A stretch of 64,000 nt of DNA from Anadara kagoshimensis (GCA_021292105.1 CM037865.1:67310130-67374129), one strand, 5' to 3'. Positions 21,689-33,230 are shown, numbered from the stretch's first letter. The notes: generated from the letters alone by a model not told the origin. Numbers and translations are program-made.

Positions 21689-22402
21689 ACCCCGCTTCAA
21701 AGCAGCGGGGGTATGCTGCTTGCCCTTCCGTCCGTCCGAAAGAAAAAATAGTAACAGTTTCCTCGGCAACTACTAATTACAGCCACTTGCCATTTTGTAT
21801 GCAATTTCAGTATGAGTTCCTTGTCGCAAGTACTGATTTCATGTCTGCCAGACATCTTCCTGTTTACCAAGTTTATTTTTTATATTTACGGCCAATGGTC
21901 CAGATAAAAGCGGGGGTATACACTAAATGGGCAGTAGCTCACAGATGTCTTAAAGCTTGTCTGTTTAGGTGCTGATGTTTGTGATTCATCGTAAATGTTC
22001 GGAAGAGATTTTACTATTACTATTTTATTACTGTAACTGATGGCATTGTTCATTCTAAAACATTCATATTTATAACATACATCAGTTTTCGGTGAATTTA
22101 GTTTTATAAAAAGAACTTTTGAACATGGGACTCGAGCTCCTTGAATGTTTACAAGTTTAAACTTGAAAAACTGTGAGCCACAAGGTCACAAAAAATACCC
22201 CCCGCTCCCAAAAATCCATCGGATCAAATTTTGAAATAGGAGGTGCACATCTACATTATATCACAAAGATTGTGTGAAAGTTTCATGAAATTCCATTGAA
22301 GGGTTTAGGAGGAGTTGCGAATAAGAGGTGTAACGGAATGACGGAAGGACGGGCGGACACCCCTATCACTATATACCCCCACTTTTAAAGCAGGGGTATA
22401 AT
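21689..22402. mobile_element. MITE with 'ATACCCC' terminal inverted repeats
   Basis: The left end 'ataccccgcttcaaagcag' with 'cttccgtccgtccg' is mirrored at the right end ('cggaaggacgggcgga … ctttaaaagcaggggtata' type). The interior carries 'gtgtgaaagtttcatgaaat', also seen in diverged form in other copies in this window. This is the most complete member of the dispersed 'ATATACCCC' family. Confidence 0.65.
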
Positions 22403-22794
22403 AATGGTTATTTGACTGATATCATATACATGGATTTTCATTAAAATGGATGCTTTGTTTTGTGTTACCAGATGGGAAATATAGGGGACAATAGAAGAGA
22501 TTCGTCTTGCTATCAGGATCCCGTCGATGGCCGTAATACATTGCACAAAAGTCACTCACCATTTGAATATGAGTTTAGTTTGTGATTACAAAGAAAACAT
22601 ATCTTGTCGTGAATGGCTGAAAATATTGGTTATGATAACCAATAGAAACTTTAATATAGCTTTAACATGATCGACTAGAGAGAGAGAGTTCTTAACTTAT
22701 AAAGATAACTTAAATCTTTAATTTATGACCATGCTAAGAAATTGAAAAAATAAGATAGGTAGTTTACCAAAAATAATCACCTATTTTATAGACT

Positions 22795-23135
22795 GGTTGG
22801 TTTGTTGAATGTTGCTTAACGTCGCATCAGCAATTTTTCAGCTATTCGTGACGAGAACCATTTAAATAATCTCTACGGATTAATCTATGAACAATTTCGT
22901 GTATGCATGTGAAGTGCGAGTGTGTTGTATGGTCTTCCTTGTACTAGCGCGCACTCAGGACGACTTAAAGGTGCTAGATCACCGAGACCGAGTCAGTATT
23001 CCGCAGACAAGCTAACCACTCCCCCCGTCCATTATACTGATACCAGGTGAACCAGTAGAGGCCAATTGCAAGGAAATTCACTTTCCCACATTTGGTCTGA
23101 GCGGGACTCGAACTCACAGCGACCTATTTCATAGA
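22795..23135 (-). repeat. tRNA-derived SINE (SINE-D)
   Basis: On the minus strand the head ends with a clean B box ('gagttcgagtcccgctc'). The body contains 'tggttcacctggtatcagta' and 'ctagtacaagg', and the tail ends near 'gatgcgacgttaagcaac'. A second copy of the head and body is at 57735-57935. Confidence 0.6.
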
Positions 23136-23563
23136 GAGGGTGCACCTCATTCCGAACATGTTTCTAATTTAAAACAAAATAAATTAGAGATAGTTACACA
23201 TTTTCTTAAAATGACCAGAACACTGCATTAGTTGGGCACTAAGAATTTAGTTGGAAAAACCTTTTGCCAGGGGTTGTCTCTCTTTGACTTAAACTGCTGA
23301 GAATTCCGAACAGTATGAAACAGCTAAGATTTTTGGCAATAGAGGAACCCTCTCTAGATCTGTGTCTATTGTACTTTACATTCGTTTAAATATATAAAAT
23401 CATCAAAACTAAAAAATGAAATAAATAGAAATAAAATTTAAAAAAAACTAATTAACGATAGACGGAAAATCTTTTGGAGTAAATAAAATATTATCCGTAT
23501 ATTTGTAGTCGACTTTTTTAATCTTGGTCCGGTTTTACATTCAATAGTATTACAATTTTATTT

Positions 23564-23594
<31 letters not shown>

Positions 23595-24000
23595 GTATTT
23601 TCACCGATAGTCTAATGAATAGCTGTTCATTATAACTTTTGGAAATTCCGAATATTTTAGTAATTTGTATTTTTTTTAATAAAATTTGAATGGATAAACA
23701 TAAAGTCGTGTCGGCTATGTATTGTACGTAGATCTACATGGAAATTGTCTATTTTGGTTTAATATCCGATTATTCAAATTCTGTGAATATTTTAACTATT
23801 AATTTTGCTAGATTCGCTATTGATTTCATCAGAAACAAACTATCTTTTGACAAAGAATCTGCAAACGTGAACGACGTTATCATTTTAGTGCGCTCCGTGT
23901 CTAAAATTACGGCATGAAAAATGCGGGATCTTTTGACGTCATTTTTCTCATTATTACGTCATAGACGATAAGCCTGGTTTTCGCTTGGCGCACCTCATAT

Positions 24001-24142
24001 TATGACGTTATATAATAGTATTATACACGAGAATGGTTTATACAGTAGTGTTATGTAATAGTATTATACAGGAGAATGGTTTGTACAGTAGTGTTATATA
24101 ATAGTATTATACACGAGAGTGGTTTATACAGTAGTGTTATTT
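24001..24142. repeat. 43-bp tandem repeat, left block
   Basis: Three-plus copies of a unit starting 'agtattatacacgagaatgg' and ending 'agtgttatataat'. It abuts the right inverted repeat of the 19281-24000 element. The same unit resumes at 24670. Confidence 0.9.
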
Positions 24143-24211
24143 AAGAATTGACTGTCATTTTTTCCTGGTTAATCAAGTAATGAACCAGGAAAAAATGACA
24201 GTCAATTCTTA
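24142..24211. repeat. Perfect 29-bp-arm hairpin (70 bp)
   Basis: The left arm 'taagaattgactgtcatttt' continues to 'ctggtt', followed by the 12-nt loop 'aatcaagtaatg' and an exactly complementary right arm ending 'cagtcaattctta'. It begins and ends with TA. It lies precisely where the 43-bp array is interrupted. Confidence 0.95.
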
Positions 24212-24669
24212 TATTTACAATTTATTCTTTCTTTACGAGAGCAAAATTGACAATTCTGTTGAATATAATGAATTGCAATGTTTTGAAAAATAATTTTTAA
24301 CGGCGGACGTGACCTTGACATGGAACATTTGTTCAGAAACATTAAGCCCCGCCCATTTGACGTTATGCCTTGAAGAAACAAAATAGGTCATCAATCTTGG
24401 ATAATATTTCAAACAAATTTTATTTCAGTCAATGGCAAAACATTACATATTCATATTTATGGTCAAGCTACAGTTATTTAAGGTAGAGCTTGTTAAAAAA
24501 CCAGACTTAATAGACGATAGAGCCAGTGCGCGACATCTGGACTTGCGGATTGGTATTCCACTCGGGAGTATTGGTATTCATGCGCGATGTGAAAAACTGA
24601 TGTTTATGCGAAACTTGAAAAGAAAAACCAAATTAGGTTCAACGTAGAAATTATTTTTCTATTGTAAAT

Positions 24670-24915
24670 ATATAAGTATTATACACGAGAATGGTTTATA
24701 CATTAGTGTTATATAGTATTATACACGAGAATGGTTTATACATTAGTGTTATATAGCATTATACACGAGAATGGTTTATACATTAGTGTTATATAATAGC
24801 ATTATACACGAGAATGGTTTATACAGTAGTGTTATATAATAGTATTATACACGAGAATGGTTTATACATTAGTGTTATATAATAGCATTATACACGAGAA
24901 TGGTTTATACAGTAG
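24670..24915. repeat. 43-bp tandem repeat, right block
   Basis: Five to six more copies of the 24001-24142 unit, alternating 'acagtagtgt' and 'acattagtgt' variants. The two blocks are separated by about 530 bp of unrelated sequence that starts with the hairpin, so a single array was split by an insertion. Confidence 0.9.
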
Positions 24916-25059
24916 CATGTTTTTTATAATGATCGTCATTAGCAGTTGCACCTAGACAGCTTCAACCCACCATTTTCCTGATTTATATGTTGTTTCGTCA
25001 GACAAAGAACTTCAGTGGCTGATTTCAAGCACTAGGTTTGTAAAAACATGCAGCGGCGA

Positions 25060-25376
25060 GTTAAGTAATGGTGTTTAATGTCCCAGTCAAGAATATTTCA
25101 CTTATATCGAGACATCGCCTGCTATTGGAGAAGGTGCATACATTTTGTCTGTACGTTGCACTGATGGCATTATACAGCCACGCCTGCCATGGCACTGGAC
25201 CTGGTTTATTTTAAGTCCCCATCCAAAAGAAACGTGACTTTCATTTCTTAATTCCGAGTGGTTGGCGAAAGGAGAGTCACTACTTGATTTCAATGTTTGG
25301 GTCAAACCCGATGGGGTTTGAACCTACGACCTCCTACTTACGAAGCGAGCATTCTACTAACCAAGCTACCGCAGTG
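25060..25376 (-). repeat. tRNA-derived SINE-C, complete copy
   Basis: Minus-strand head 'gcggtagcttggttagtag' and 'taggttcaaaccccatcggg', then a body with 'aaccactcgg' and 'gaaagtcacg', ending 'gacattaaacaccattact'. The layout and tail resemble bivalve RUDI-type SINEs; the name is a guess. Other copies: 44787-45085, 32898-33230 (related), 6385-6630 and tail fragments at 17800 and 48150. Confidence 0.75.
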
Positions 25377-25608
25377 GTGTAAAAACATGCAGAAATTTCG
25401 AAGCCAGTCATGATATAGCTAATGAGGGAAGATGCATCAAGTTGTATATCATTTTGTAAAGTTTACTATATCATCACAAGGAAAAATTGGTGTTTTAAAT
25501 GTTGCCTCAGTTTTGTTAGCAGACATTTCGAAAGTAGTTGATGTGATATTTTATCATTCACTCTGGCTATTCAGCATATGTTTGGTATTCTTTTCCAAAT
25601 ATAATCAT

Positions 25609-25854
25609 GTATAGGTAAACAACATTGACCTGTCCGCTTGACCTTTGTTTTAAATATTCATTGTGGACGAGTACATTTAAGTATTATAGGGATCATGCGT
25701 GTTTATTCGTCTACCTGATGTGAACACTAATCATGGGCAATGTTTATATGTACTAACTGCGAGTCCTAACGCCACCTATGTATGAGGTGGACTCGTCTAT
25801 ATAAATATTCCTAATGAAAGGCCAAACGGACAGGTCAATGTTGTTTGCCTATAC
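25609..25854. mobile_element. MITE with ~38-bp terminal inverted repeats
   Basis: The left end 'gtataggtaaacaacattga' and 'cctgtccg' is mirrored at the right end, reading 'gtataggcaaacaacattga' and 'cctgtccg' on the other strand. About 34 of 38 positions agree. 246 bp, non-coding. Confidence 0.8.
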
Positions 25855-25987
25855 ACTCTAAGTTAAAATTTCTATAATTATCATTCATCATCTAACATAT
25901 TTTCCAACACATTCCATTTCTTCTTTATATTGTTTGTCTTGTCCTTATAATAAAACTACATGATGTATGAAGAGGAATGTAAGCACT

Positions 25988-26104
25988 ATGTGCTAGTTTT
26001 GAATTTTTATGAAATAATATAATTCAAAAGTAGCACATGACAAAGTTGTCATGTGCTGTTTTTGAATGCATTATTTTAATAAAAATTCAAAAACAGCACA
26101 TGAC
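25988..26104. repeat. Two back-to-back palindromic repeats (PAL family, 'GCACATGAC' type)
   Basis: The first hairpin (25988-26041) pairs 'tatgtgcta.gttttgaat' with 'attcaaaag.tagcacatga'. The second (26048-26104) has perfect 20-bp arms, 'gtcatgtgctgtttttgaat' and its complement. The junction 'gcacatgacaaagttgtcat' is itself palindromic. Members also occur at 28805-28860 and, more diverged, near 40945. Confidence 0.85.
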
Positions 26105-26173
26105 ATAGCTACATGGTATAGTATGTACTATGTACAGGTTAAGAGATGTTACTACTGTCTCACATATGGGTTA

Positions 26174-26265
26174 CTCTTTAGGCGAAATGGTAGAGCGCTT
26201 AGCGGTATAGCGAGCGCCCTACAAACGGGCGACCCGGGTTCGATTCCCGGCGTCGGGGAAAGGGA
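26174..26265 (+). repeat. tRNA-like sequence (SINE head or tRNA pseudogene)
   Basis: 'aaatggtagagcgctta' (A box) and 'gggttcgattcccggcg' (B box and T arm) are well formed. The 7-bp acceptor stem cannot be formed with the upstream bases, and a second 'gcggtatagcgagcgccc' segment lengthens the middle. I do not call it a functional tRNA gene. Confidence 0.5.
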
Positions 26266-26826
26266 ATTTTTTCATTGTAACTAGCATTTACGTTACAGTA
26301 ACAAAGTTGTGCTTAAACTGCAATGGTCTAGGTACTATTTCTTTGGCGTAAAACATACTTCCTCACGGTGTAAATACTACCAACCTTCTTACTGGAAGGT
26401 TATTTTCAAAGGTAAGAGATACAACGGAACTTAAAAAAAATGAGACCAATTTCCCATAATTTGAAGAACCATACATCGTTCGGGGTTGTCGTCCAACTGC
26501 TCGGGTGATTTTAAGGCTAAAATTGACAAACGATTGCTGAACATGTGTTTCGTTGATCCTTTTTAACTTAAAGTATTTGTGATACCTTTGAACTGGTGAA
26601 TTACAATTTACTAAGAATGACTAATAGGAGCAAAATAAATTTTAATTTATAAGTGTGATCAGAAGCACGTCATATGTGAAAGTTAGTATGATATCAATGT
26701 CTATCGATTGCTTACAACGGCGAGAAACTGTACCAAAGTCGCTACAGTCTAGGTCCATGATGCAAATCTTGATAGCTCAAGTTTGATATTAAAAATAGAA
26801 TTATCTCCCTTTTATCACAATTTTAC

Positions 26827-28464
26827 TCAGTCAATAAAGGGAACCATGGCGAAGTCTTGCTGCATAAATACGTCACAATGTCCATATACCTGAACAGGGA
26901 ACGGGAGAGAATGACAAGTCTTTTCCCAAATATTTGACTTTACAGAATATCTGTAAATATCGGCAATACTTTCTGTCTCGCCACAGACACCACCGGCAGT
27001 GTATACATCCGCGCCATCAGTAAACATGGCGAAATCGGTTAGTGCGTGTTTATGGGTGGCGCCCTCTATGCACGTGTTAGATACAGGATCAAAAATAAAC
27101 AACGCACCTTGTTCTGTTAAAATGTATATTTTTTCGTCCAGAATCACTGCCTCACCTCCCGATGCTGGTGACGTCAGTTGTGCCACTATTCGCGTTTCAT
27201 GAGTGGTAACGTTGTAACATTGGACGGCTGTGGAGTTTTCACCACTGTTAAGATTTCCTCCAAACAGGTAAATATGACCATTATACGCAACACATGCTGG
27301 AGATTTTACGCTCTGTTCTAGATGCCCCGCCTCTTTCCACGCCTTCCCAGATTTACATTCCTCAACTAATGTAACATTACGTTCCTTTGTTAACGAGTAC
27401 CCCCCGAGTATGTAAAAGTTACCGTTGACAGACACCAGGCAGTTTTCTAACCTGGCATCTTTAAGATTGTGAATCTCCTTCCATTTACTTAAAACAACGT
27501 CAAATTTAAACACACGAGTAGAATGCTTCCCGTTACTAACGGCAACAACGACATACGGGGCACTCGTTACGTCTTCCTGTTGACAACAAACGGCAAGATC
27601 GGGACCGACATGACCCATTTTTTGTATTGGCTTGGACATTGTTTTAAAGTTTCTAACTTCCATTATAACGACCTTTGGTAACTTTTTACTTTCGTCGTAA
27701 GTGAACATAGCGACGTACTTATGATAGTTATGACAGGTTGAGCATATTTCTTGTTTTGGCCGCATCACGGGCCCGGGACTGTTTGTAACATGCTGACACA
27801 TATCATTGTAAGCGTCAATTCTGAATTCCGTTTCATATTCCAACCAGTGCTTTATCGCATCATATGCATCATGATGTGACTTTATTTTTGGATTTTTTAA
27901 CAGAGTCATCACTTCATTCTTTCCTAGGTATTGAAAGTCTGGTGTATTCCATAAACTTGAAAAATTATCTGCAATAAGACTTACACATCGTTCATTCAAC
28001 TTATTCAGATCATAACCGGAAGCTATTTGCATCATATCGAGGCTAGCTTCCGGAGTAATTTGTTTCAAAAGTTCATTCTCGCAGTAATTCTTCAGATCAA
28101 CGTGACCAAGTTCCTTTGCTACATAAAGATATTGTTCAAAATTGTCACTATTTACTTCAAGTTCTTCGTAAGCACCGGTTGAGAGATATTTGGCGATTTT
28201 TGTTCGACAACTTCCGTCAAATGACATTAAACTATGTAAAGGTTTTCTGTTTTTCTTTTTGTCTGCCATTTCTATACGCATCTGGTCAATGCAGGCCGAT
28301 ATGCTGTCATCCTCGTAGTCATGGTTAGTACATGCTGGTATGTTGTCGTCTTCACCAGTATTTTTACTACAGGCTGTTGTGCTGTCCTCCTCGCCAATAT
28401 GTTCACATGGCAGATTCTGTGTTATATCATTATTTGCTTCTTCATAAGACTTATTGTCTTCCAT
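26827..28464 (-). CDS. BTB-tail/BACK/Kelch protein (paralogue 1)
   Basis: A 545-residue Kelch-family protein. Residues 1-60 are acidic with three degenerate ~12-residue repeats (GEEDSTTAC, GEDDNIPAC, YEDDSISAC). About 75-125 is the C-terminal part of a BTB fold (KIAKYLSTGAYEELEVNSDN). About 125-220 is a BACK domain (ITPEASLDMMQIASGYDLNK … LLKNPKIKS). About 255-540 holds at least five Kelch motifs (NFYILGGYSL, HIYLFGGNLN, DVYTAGGVCG). The first half of the BTB, where dimerisation and CUL3 contacts mostly lie, is absent. A substrate-adaptor role is therefore uncertain. The start at 28464 follows an exon boundary ('tttacag|aaataaaaATG'); an upstream in-frame ATG lies inside the intron. A plus-strand paralogue lies at 55085-56653. 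Confidence 0.9.
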   Translation of the reverse strand: MEDNKSYEEANNDITQNLPCEHIGEEDSTTACSKNTGEDDNIPACTNHDYEDDSISACIDQMRIEMADKKKNRKPLHSLMSFDGSCRTKIAKYLSTGAYEELEVNSDNFEQYLYVAKELGHVDLKNYCENELLKQITPEASLDMMQIASGYDLNKLNERCVSLIADNFSSLWNTPDFQYLGKNEVMTLLKNPKIKSHHDAYDAIKHWLEYETEFRIDAYNDMCQHVTNSPGPVMRPKQEICSTCHNYHKYVAMFTYDESKKLPKVVIMEVRNFKTMSKPIQKMGHVGPDLAVCCQQEDVTSAPYVVVAVSNGKHSTRVFKFDVVLSKWKEIHNLKDARLENCLVSVNGNFYILGGYSLTKERNVTLVEECKSGKAWKEAGHLEQSVKSPACVAYNGHIYLFGGNLNSGENSTAVQCYNVTTHETRIVAQLTSPASGGEAVILDEKIYILTEQGALFIFDPVSNTCIEGATHKHALTDFAMFTDGADVYTAGGVCGETESIADIYRYSVKSNIWEKTCHSLPFPVQVYGHCDVFMQQDFAMVPFID

Positions 28465-28804
28465 TTTTATTTCTGTAAATACAAAAAACCGCATAAGTCA
28501 GCCTGTGTTCTACAAGGGATTAATTTTCGTTGAAGAATAACGAAGCCAGTTTGAATAATATGAATAACTAAAAGCACGAAAATGGTGCTAGACATTGTCC
28601 AGAACCACCATAAACATATGAAGTACAAAAAGGTGATATTTAATAACACAATAACTTGAGATCCAGGATGGTTAAATACCCCGACTTTGAACGGGCACTG
28701 TAATACATCGTTGAGATATATAACCTTTTAAAACAAATATATGTGCTCAAAATCAGTATATACTATATTTGATACTAGGTTAAAACTGCAACTGCATGAT
28801 ACAC

Positions 28805-28860
28805 TGTACTGATTTTGAAAGCATTGTTTTAATAAAAGTTAAAAAAAATCAGCACACGAC
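28805..28860. repeat. PAL-family palindromic repeat, diverged
   Basis: 'gtactgattttgaaagcatt' faces 'gttaaaaaaaatcagcacac' around 'ttttaataaaa', the same layout as 26048-26104 with several mismatches. It lies just upstream of Kelch paralogue 1. Confidence 0.6.
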
Positions 28861-30330
28861 ACTACCTTTGGTACAATCAAACTGCACAATTCAACAGCAT
28901 AACGCCCGGATAGTCACCAATATTACATAGATTAGCTCGTCGTTTTAAAAATGTTTTAAGCAATTGTTTTTTATGACGGTAGTTCACATATCAATCGCTG
29001 TGTTATATAAGTTTTGAAATTCCATCAACAAAAGTGCACGTTCAGACGGCGAAGTTCACACTGTATATGTTAACTTCAGAATATGACCAATTGAGTATTT
29101 GGTCAAAACATTCTTACTTAGGTCTTAACATATTTATATTGTCAATGTATTTATCACTTATTTTATCATCTGACCTATGATGACCTAGTCAGTGACCTCC
29201 TGATAGATCTAATATCATTCCATATGTAAATAAATCATATCATTATATTATTTAGGTATTTTCGTATCGAATGGCCAAGGTGCATTGGGAGTGCATTCGG
29301 CCTCGGCTTGCCAGTATTACACTGAGACCAAACACCTTGGTCAACATGAAACTACCTCATTAATGTTTTCATTAAATGATCTAATGAACATTTAGGATAA
29401 ATACTTCAGGCATACTTGCCATGCATTTGCTGCGTAGTTCCTGGACGAAGTTGATGACGTCTGAATGACATCAACGAAACGTTTACAAAGCAATTTCAGC
29501 AACATATTGTGACAATATTGACACACCTTGGCCAGATAACTAGACCAATATGACATAAGCTGATTTATACAATGTTATTTATTGTTAGATTCTACCATGT
29601 TTTTATTTCCTTTGCTGGACATCATCACTTCTCCATCATGTTGTACCATGAGACCTCGGTCATCAACAGGGTATTTGAAAGAAACTTAGTTACCAAGGTT
29701 ATGTACTGTGAAAGTTGTATATAATATTGCAAATTCTATATACCTTTTTTCTTTTAAAAACATCTTTAAAACATTAAAACCCATTTGCCATATATATACT
29801 ATTTTTAAATGTTTAAATGATATTTTTTTAAAGAAAAAAAGGTAAATGACACAAACTTTACACTAAGTGATTTTATAAAGCACATTTACCACATAAACAT
29901 GATAATTTATCTATCCTTGACTAAACATTTACAACAATGCACTTCAAGTAGAATGTCAATACATACCTAGTAAACACATATTGTATGTGTTTTCAATATG
30001 TACAGAATTAAGTTCATCCATTTCTGGCACGTTCAAAGGCAAACTTTATTGCTCGACTTTATAATAGTAAAATCATAAAACATACTTTGAGCTTAGATTG
30101 AGGGAAATACGTTTCAACTGGTTTATCGTTAAAAACAAAATATTTTTAAAATAAAATAAGATAAGCAATATACATTCCAAACTGCCTTACAAGCCACTTC
30201 TATATAAAGGTCACTTGTTTATAAAGGCCAGTAGAATTGTATCGCAAATAATGTTAACCTTATTAACGTTATTAAGCACATTTAAAAAATCATCACCGGA
30301 TTGTTGAACTCTGATATATCATCTGGCCCC

Positions 30331-30331
<1 letters not shown>

Positions 30332-30370
<39 letters not shown>

Positions 30371-30371
30371 T
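30332..30371. repeat. (GA)n microsatellite
   Basis: About 19 GA units with one break. Confidence 0.95.
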
Positions 30372-30494
30372 TTGAACTTCAACAAGTAATTCTATAGTTT
30401 ATTGATCCCTTTACTAAATCAAGGACCTTGAAATTTTATTGGACCGAGATTGTTTATTTTGATGACTGAGTTTGGCCCTTTTTACATTAACTTT

Positions 30495-30610
30495 GCACCC
30501 CGCTGGCCGAATGGTCTAAGCACTAAATTGTGGTTCGCAGCCCTTCTAAACACCCACACATGTAGTTCGAATCCCAACCCTGGGTGTGGTAAATTTCCGA
30601 CGTTTTAACG
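30495..30610 (+). repeat. tRNA-like SINE head (Leu/Ser-type)
   Basis: 'gctggccgaatggtctaagc' (A box) and 'agttcgaatcccaaccct' (B box), spaced for a long variable arm. A short body runs to about 30680. Confidence 0.5.
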
Positions 30611-31499
30611 AGGTTGGTCTCTTTACAAAGGTATGGTCCTACATGTAGCTATATATAGATTAAGAGTGGTCATAATACGGGCGTAGTACTACACAATGTA
30701 GTTGTTTTATAAACCTGCCGTGATTTGGGACTTTACACTAAAACACTTTAGAAAGGTCTCCATATTCCTCACTTAGGCTTCACAAATAAATACAAACATT
30801 TGACAAAAAACAAATTATCCATTTTGTTAAAAGTTATCAATTTTGTTAAAGTTTCTATAGTTACAAAGTTTAAAAAATTTCCACCTTACCTTTTATTCTT
30901 GTTATACGAGTATATTTTCACTTTTGCTAGTTATACCGCCCTTTGGTTTTGTTAGTAAGTTTATCAATATATCTAATATTTAAAAAACAGGTAAACACGT
31001 TTATATATAAGTAAAGTATGTGTATTGCCAACACTGACCTAATATGACCGAGTTTAAACAATATTATGATGTTTATAAATGAAAATTAATCTAGTATTTT
31101 CTTAATGGCGGAACCTGTTATGCGTCTCATCCACCTGTGTTGATATAGGCAGGTGGGCGGGGTTTATACACCTGCGTAATACACCTATCTCCATCAATTC
31201 ATCGATACACTAATTTTGATGGATGATGACGCGTTTTTACCTGTAAAATAAACACGTGATGAAATGTACAGAAATCCCGGGAAATTTTCCATATAATCAG
31301 AATGTTAATTATAGAAATATCGTCATTTCAAATTAAGGCGTTAGGGAATATTTTGTAATAATTTATCAAAGCTGGTTCAAACCTAATTGATAAATTTATG
31401 CGTTAATTAAAGGTATTATACAGTCATTAAGGTGTTTGGTTCACCACACCACATTTTATACAACCCATTTCTAGTCTAAGGCCATGGTTAAGAAGCGTA

Positions 31500-31615
31500 T
31501 AATAAAAAACAAACATACTAATCCATTTCCGAAAAGCAATCCAGAAGCAAAGTAAAAACTTTGAAACTGACAAGTTAGGTTAAACAAGTGAACTTCTAAG
31601 ACATCAAACTATCAA
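31500..31615 (+). repeat. REP-A dispersed repeat, partial
   Basis: Contains 'catactaatccatttccga', 'gcaatccagaagcaaagta' and 'actgacaagttaggttaaac', then breaks off before the 'gaggccggg' core. Confidence 0.6.
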
Positions 31616-31860
31616 CAATACTGTGATGACGGCCATAATACTTTTTGAGGGCCCTGATAAGCCTAGACTTGCAATATCCCTGGGTTAACAATTTATTTGT
31701 AAGTAGCTTGCTTCGTTGTATAAAGTTTCCATAGTGGGAGCAAGCTCTATTAATTGGGAAACAAATACACCGTAAGCAGGAGAAGCAGGTATAACAGAGA
31801 ATAATTAAATTCATGATTTTTCTGACAGTAATCTGGTAATAGTGATTATCAGACGACTGA

Positions 31861-32015
31861 ATTCTAGTTTGAGAAAGTCTGTCAGTTCGCATGCCGAAGG
31901 TCGGTGGTTTTTGATACGCGTGCTTGCTCCACCTTTCATGAACTGACTGTCTCGATATAAGTAGAAGTCAGCTTGATTGAGGCGTAAAACTCCATTACTC
32001 CACTCCACTCAGCCT
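31861..32015 (+). repeat. SINE-B body and tail fragment
   Basis: 'tcagttcgcatgccgaaggt', 'aactgactgtctcgatataa' and 'ggcgtaaaactccattactc'. It resembles the body and tail at 4376-4510 and 11410-11520. Confidence 0.5.
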
Positions 32016-32897
32016 CATTTGGTCAGAAGCAATATGACCCAGTTTATATTGTAAACGCTAGAATAACACACGGACTTGTACAGTATGCGTATAGTCTGGT
32101 GGAAAACAAATTGAAATTTCACAATAGGGGGACATGAGTGTTCAAAGCTGGCAACATAGCTGTCTTATATCATCATAGGTTAGGGGTCAAGAATCAACCT
32201 GTTGCCAAGCTGATCGACCCTTGGTTTAGTAGATAAAAGGTCAAAGGTCAGATAGTGTTTTTTTCCAAAAAAATAATCTTTATTAGTTTATAGCTGTCAA
32301 AATATATACTTTTTGAGATTTAAATAAATCAAATAAATCTGTTCTCATGTAATCATAGTATTTCATGTATTTTAACATTGACTAGGAAGCTAATTGAGAC
32401 TGTTTAGGCTAAAATGTAAATATTTCAATGTTATTTTTCAAAATTGTGACACAAGCCTCAAGATAGAATAAAATAAAAGTATACATTCAACATCAAAGCA
32501 TGAATCAAAATGCTAAAATATAATTCTTTTGTAAAAACATTACTGTGATTAAAACAAATATATTGTTTAAACCCAGCTGATAATTTGAAATTTATTAAAA
32601 GTTTAAAATCAAAGTACTGCAAGTACTGTAATCGGCAAGCCATAGTCACGAGATCCTCTGGAATATCTCAGTCACATCTAATGATTTCTTTTGATTCATC
32701 AATATCACTATCTGTGTCATTATCATTCAAAAAGTTCAACCAATCAACGGTTCAGCGGTCCCATTGCAAGTGCATACAGCCACCAATTTAAACTGTATGC
32801 CCTACATGTACATCTTGTAGTGCAACATGATTTATATTTACATTTCAGCAATGCATGACATGATTTTGGTAAAGGTTATTTTCTCATTAAAAACCCC

Positions 32898-33230
32898 TAC
32901 TGTAGCTCAATTGGTATAGCGCTCACTCCCCGTCACGATGTGGTGAGTCCTGGGTTCGAACCCTAGTTGGGTCTGATCAAGACTTGAAATAAGGTAGTGG
33001 CTGTTCTTTTGCCAAACACTCGGTATTTAGAAACGAAAGTCACGAGATCCTTTGAGAGAGATCTTAAAAACCGATGCCCCGTGCCAAGGCGGGTGTAACA
33101 TGTTAAGGAACTTTTCCTGCACATTTCCCTAAGTTCACTGCAAAGGTCAAAATTTCTGCCACTTCACCTATAGCTGGTGATGTCTTGATATGACTGAAAT
33201 ACGTAAAAGCCCGTAAAACCCCATGCAATC
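32898..33230 (+). repeat. tRNA-derived SINE (SINE-C related), full length
   Basis: The head has 'tgtagctcaattggtatagc' (A box) and 'gggttcgaaccctagt' (B box). The body has 'aacactcggtatttagaaac', 'gaaagtcacgagatcc' and 'tatagctggtgatgtcttga', ending in 'aaaaccccatgcaatcaatc'. About 330 bp, plus strand. Confidence 0.75.

Larger units (their letters stand above)
19281..24000. mobile_element. 4.7-kb element bounded by perfect 33-bp inverted repeats
   Basis: The left arm at 19281-19313 begins 'atatgaggtgcgccaagcga' and continues to 'ggcttat'. The right arm at 23968-24000 is its exact reverse complement. The inner sequences next to the arms are not alike, so this is not a simple duplication. No transposase is recognisable between them, and the interior is filled with SINEs and a nested MITE. 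I read it as a non-autonomous or gutted DNA transposon. The ends are palindromic (ATAT), so the target duplication cannot be assigned. Confidence 0.6.

Noticed and set aside
26174-26265. Possible tRNA gene with a very good T arm.
   Set aside because: No acceptor stem can be paired and the middle of the molecule is too long. It is more likely a SINE head or pseudogene.
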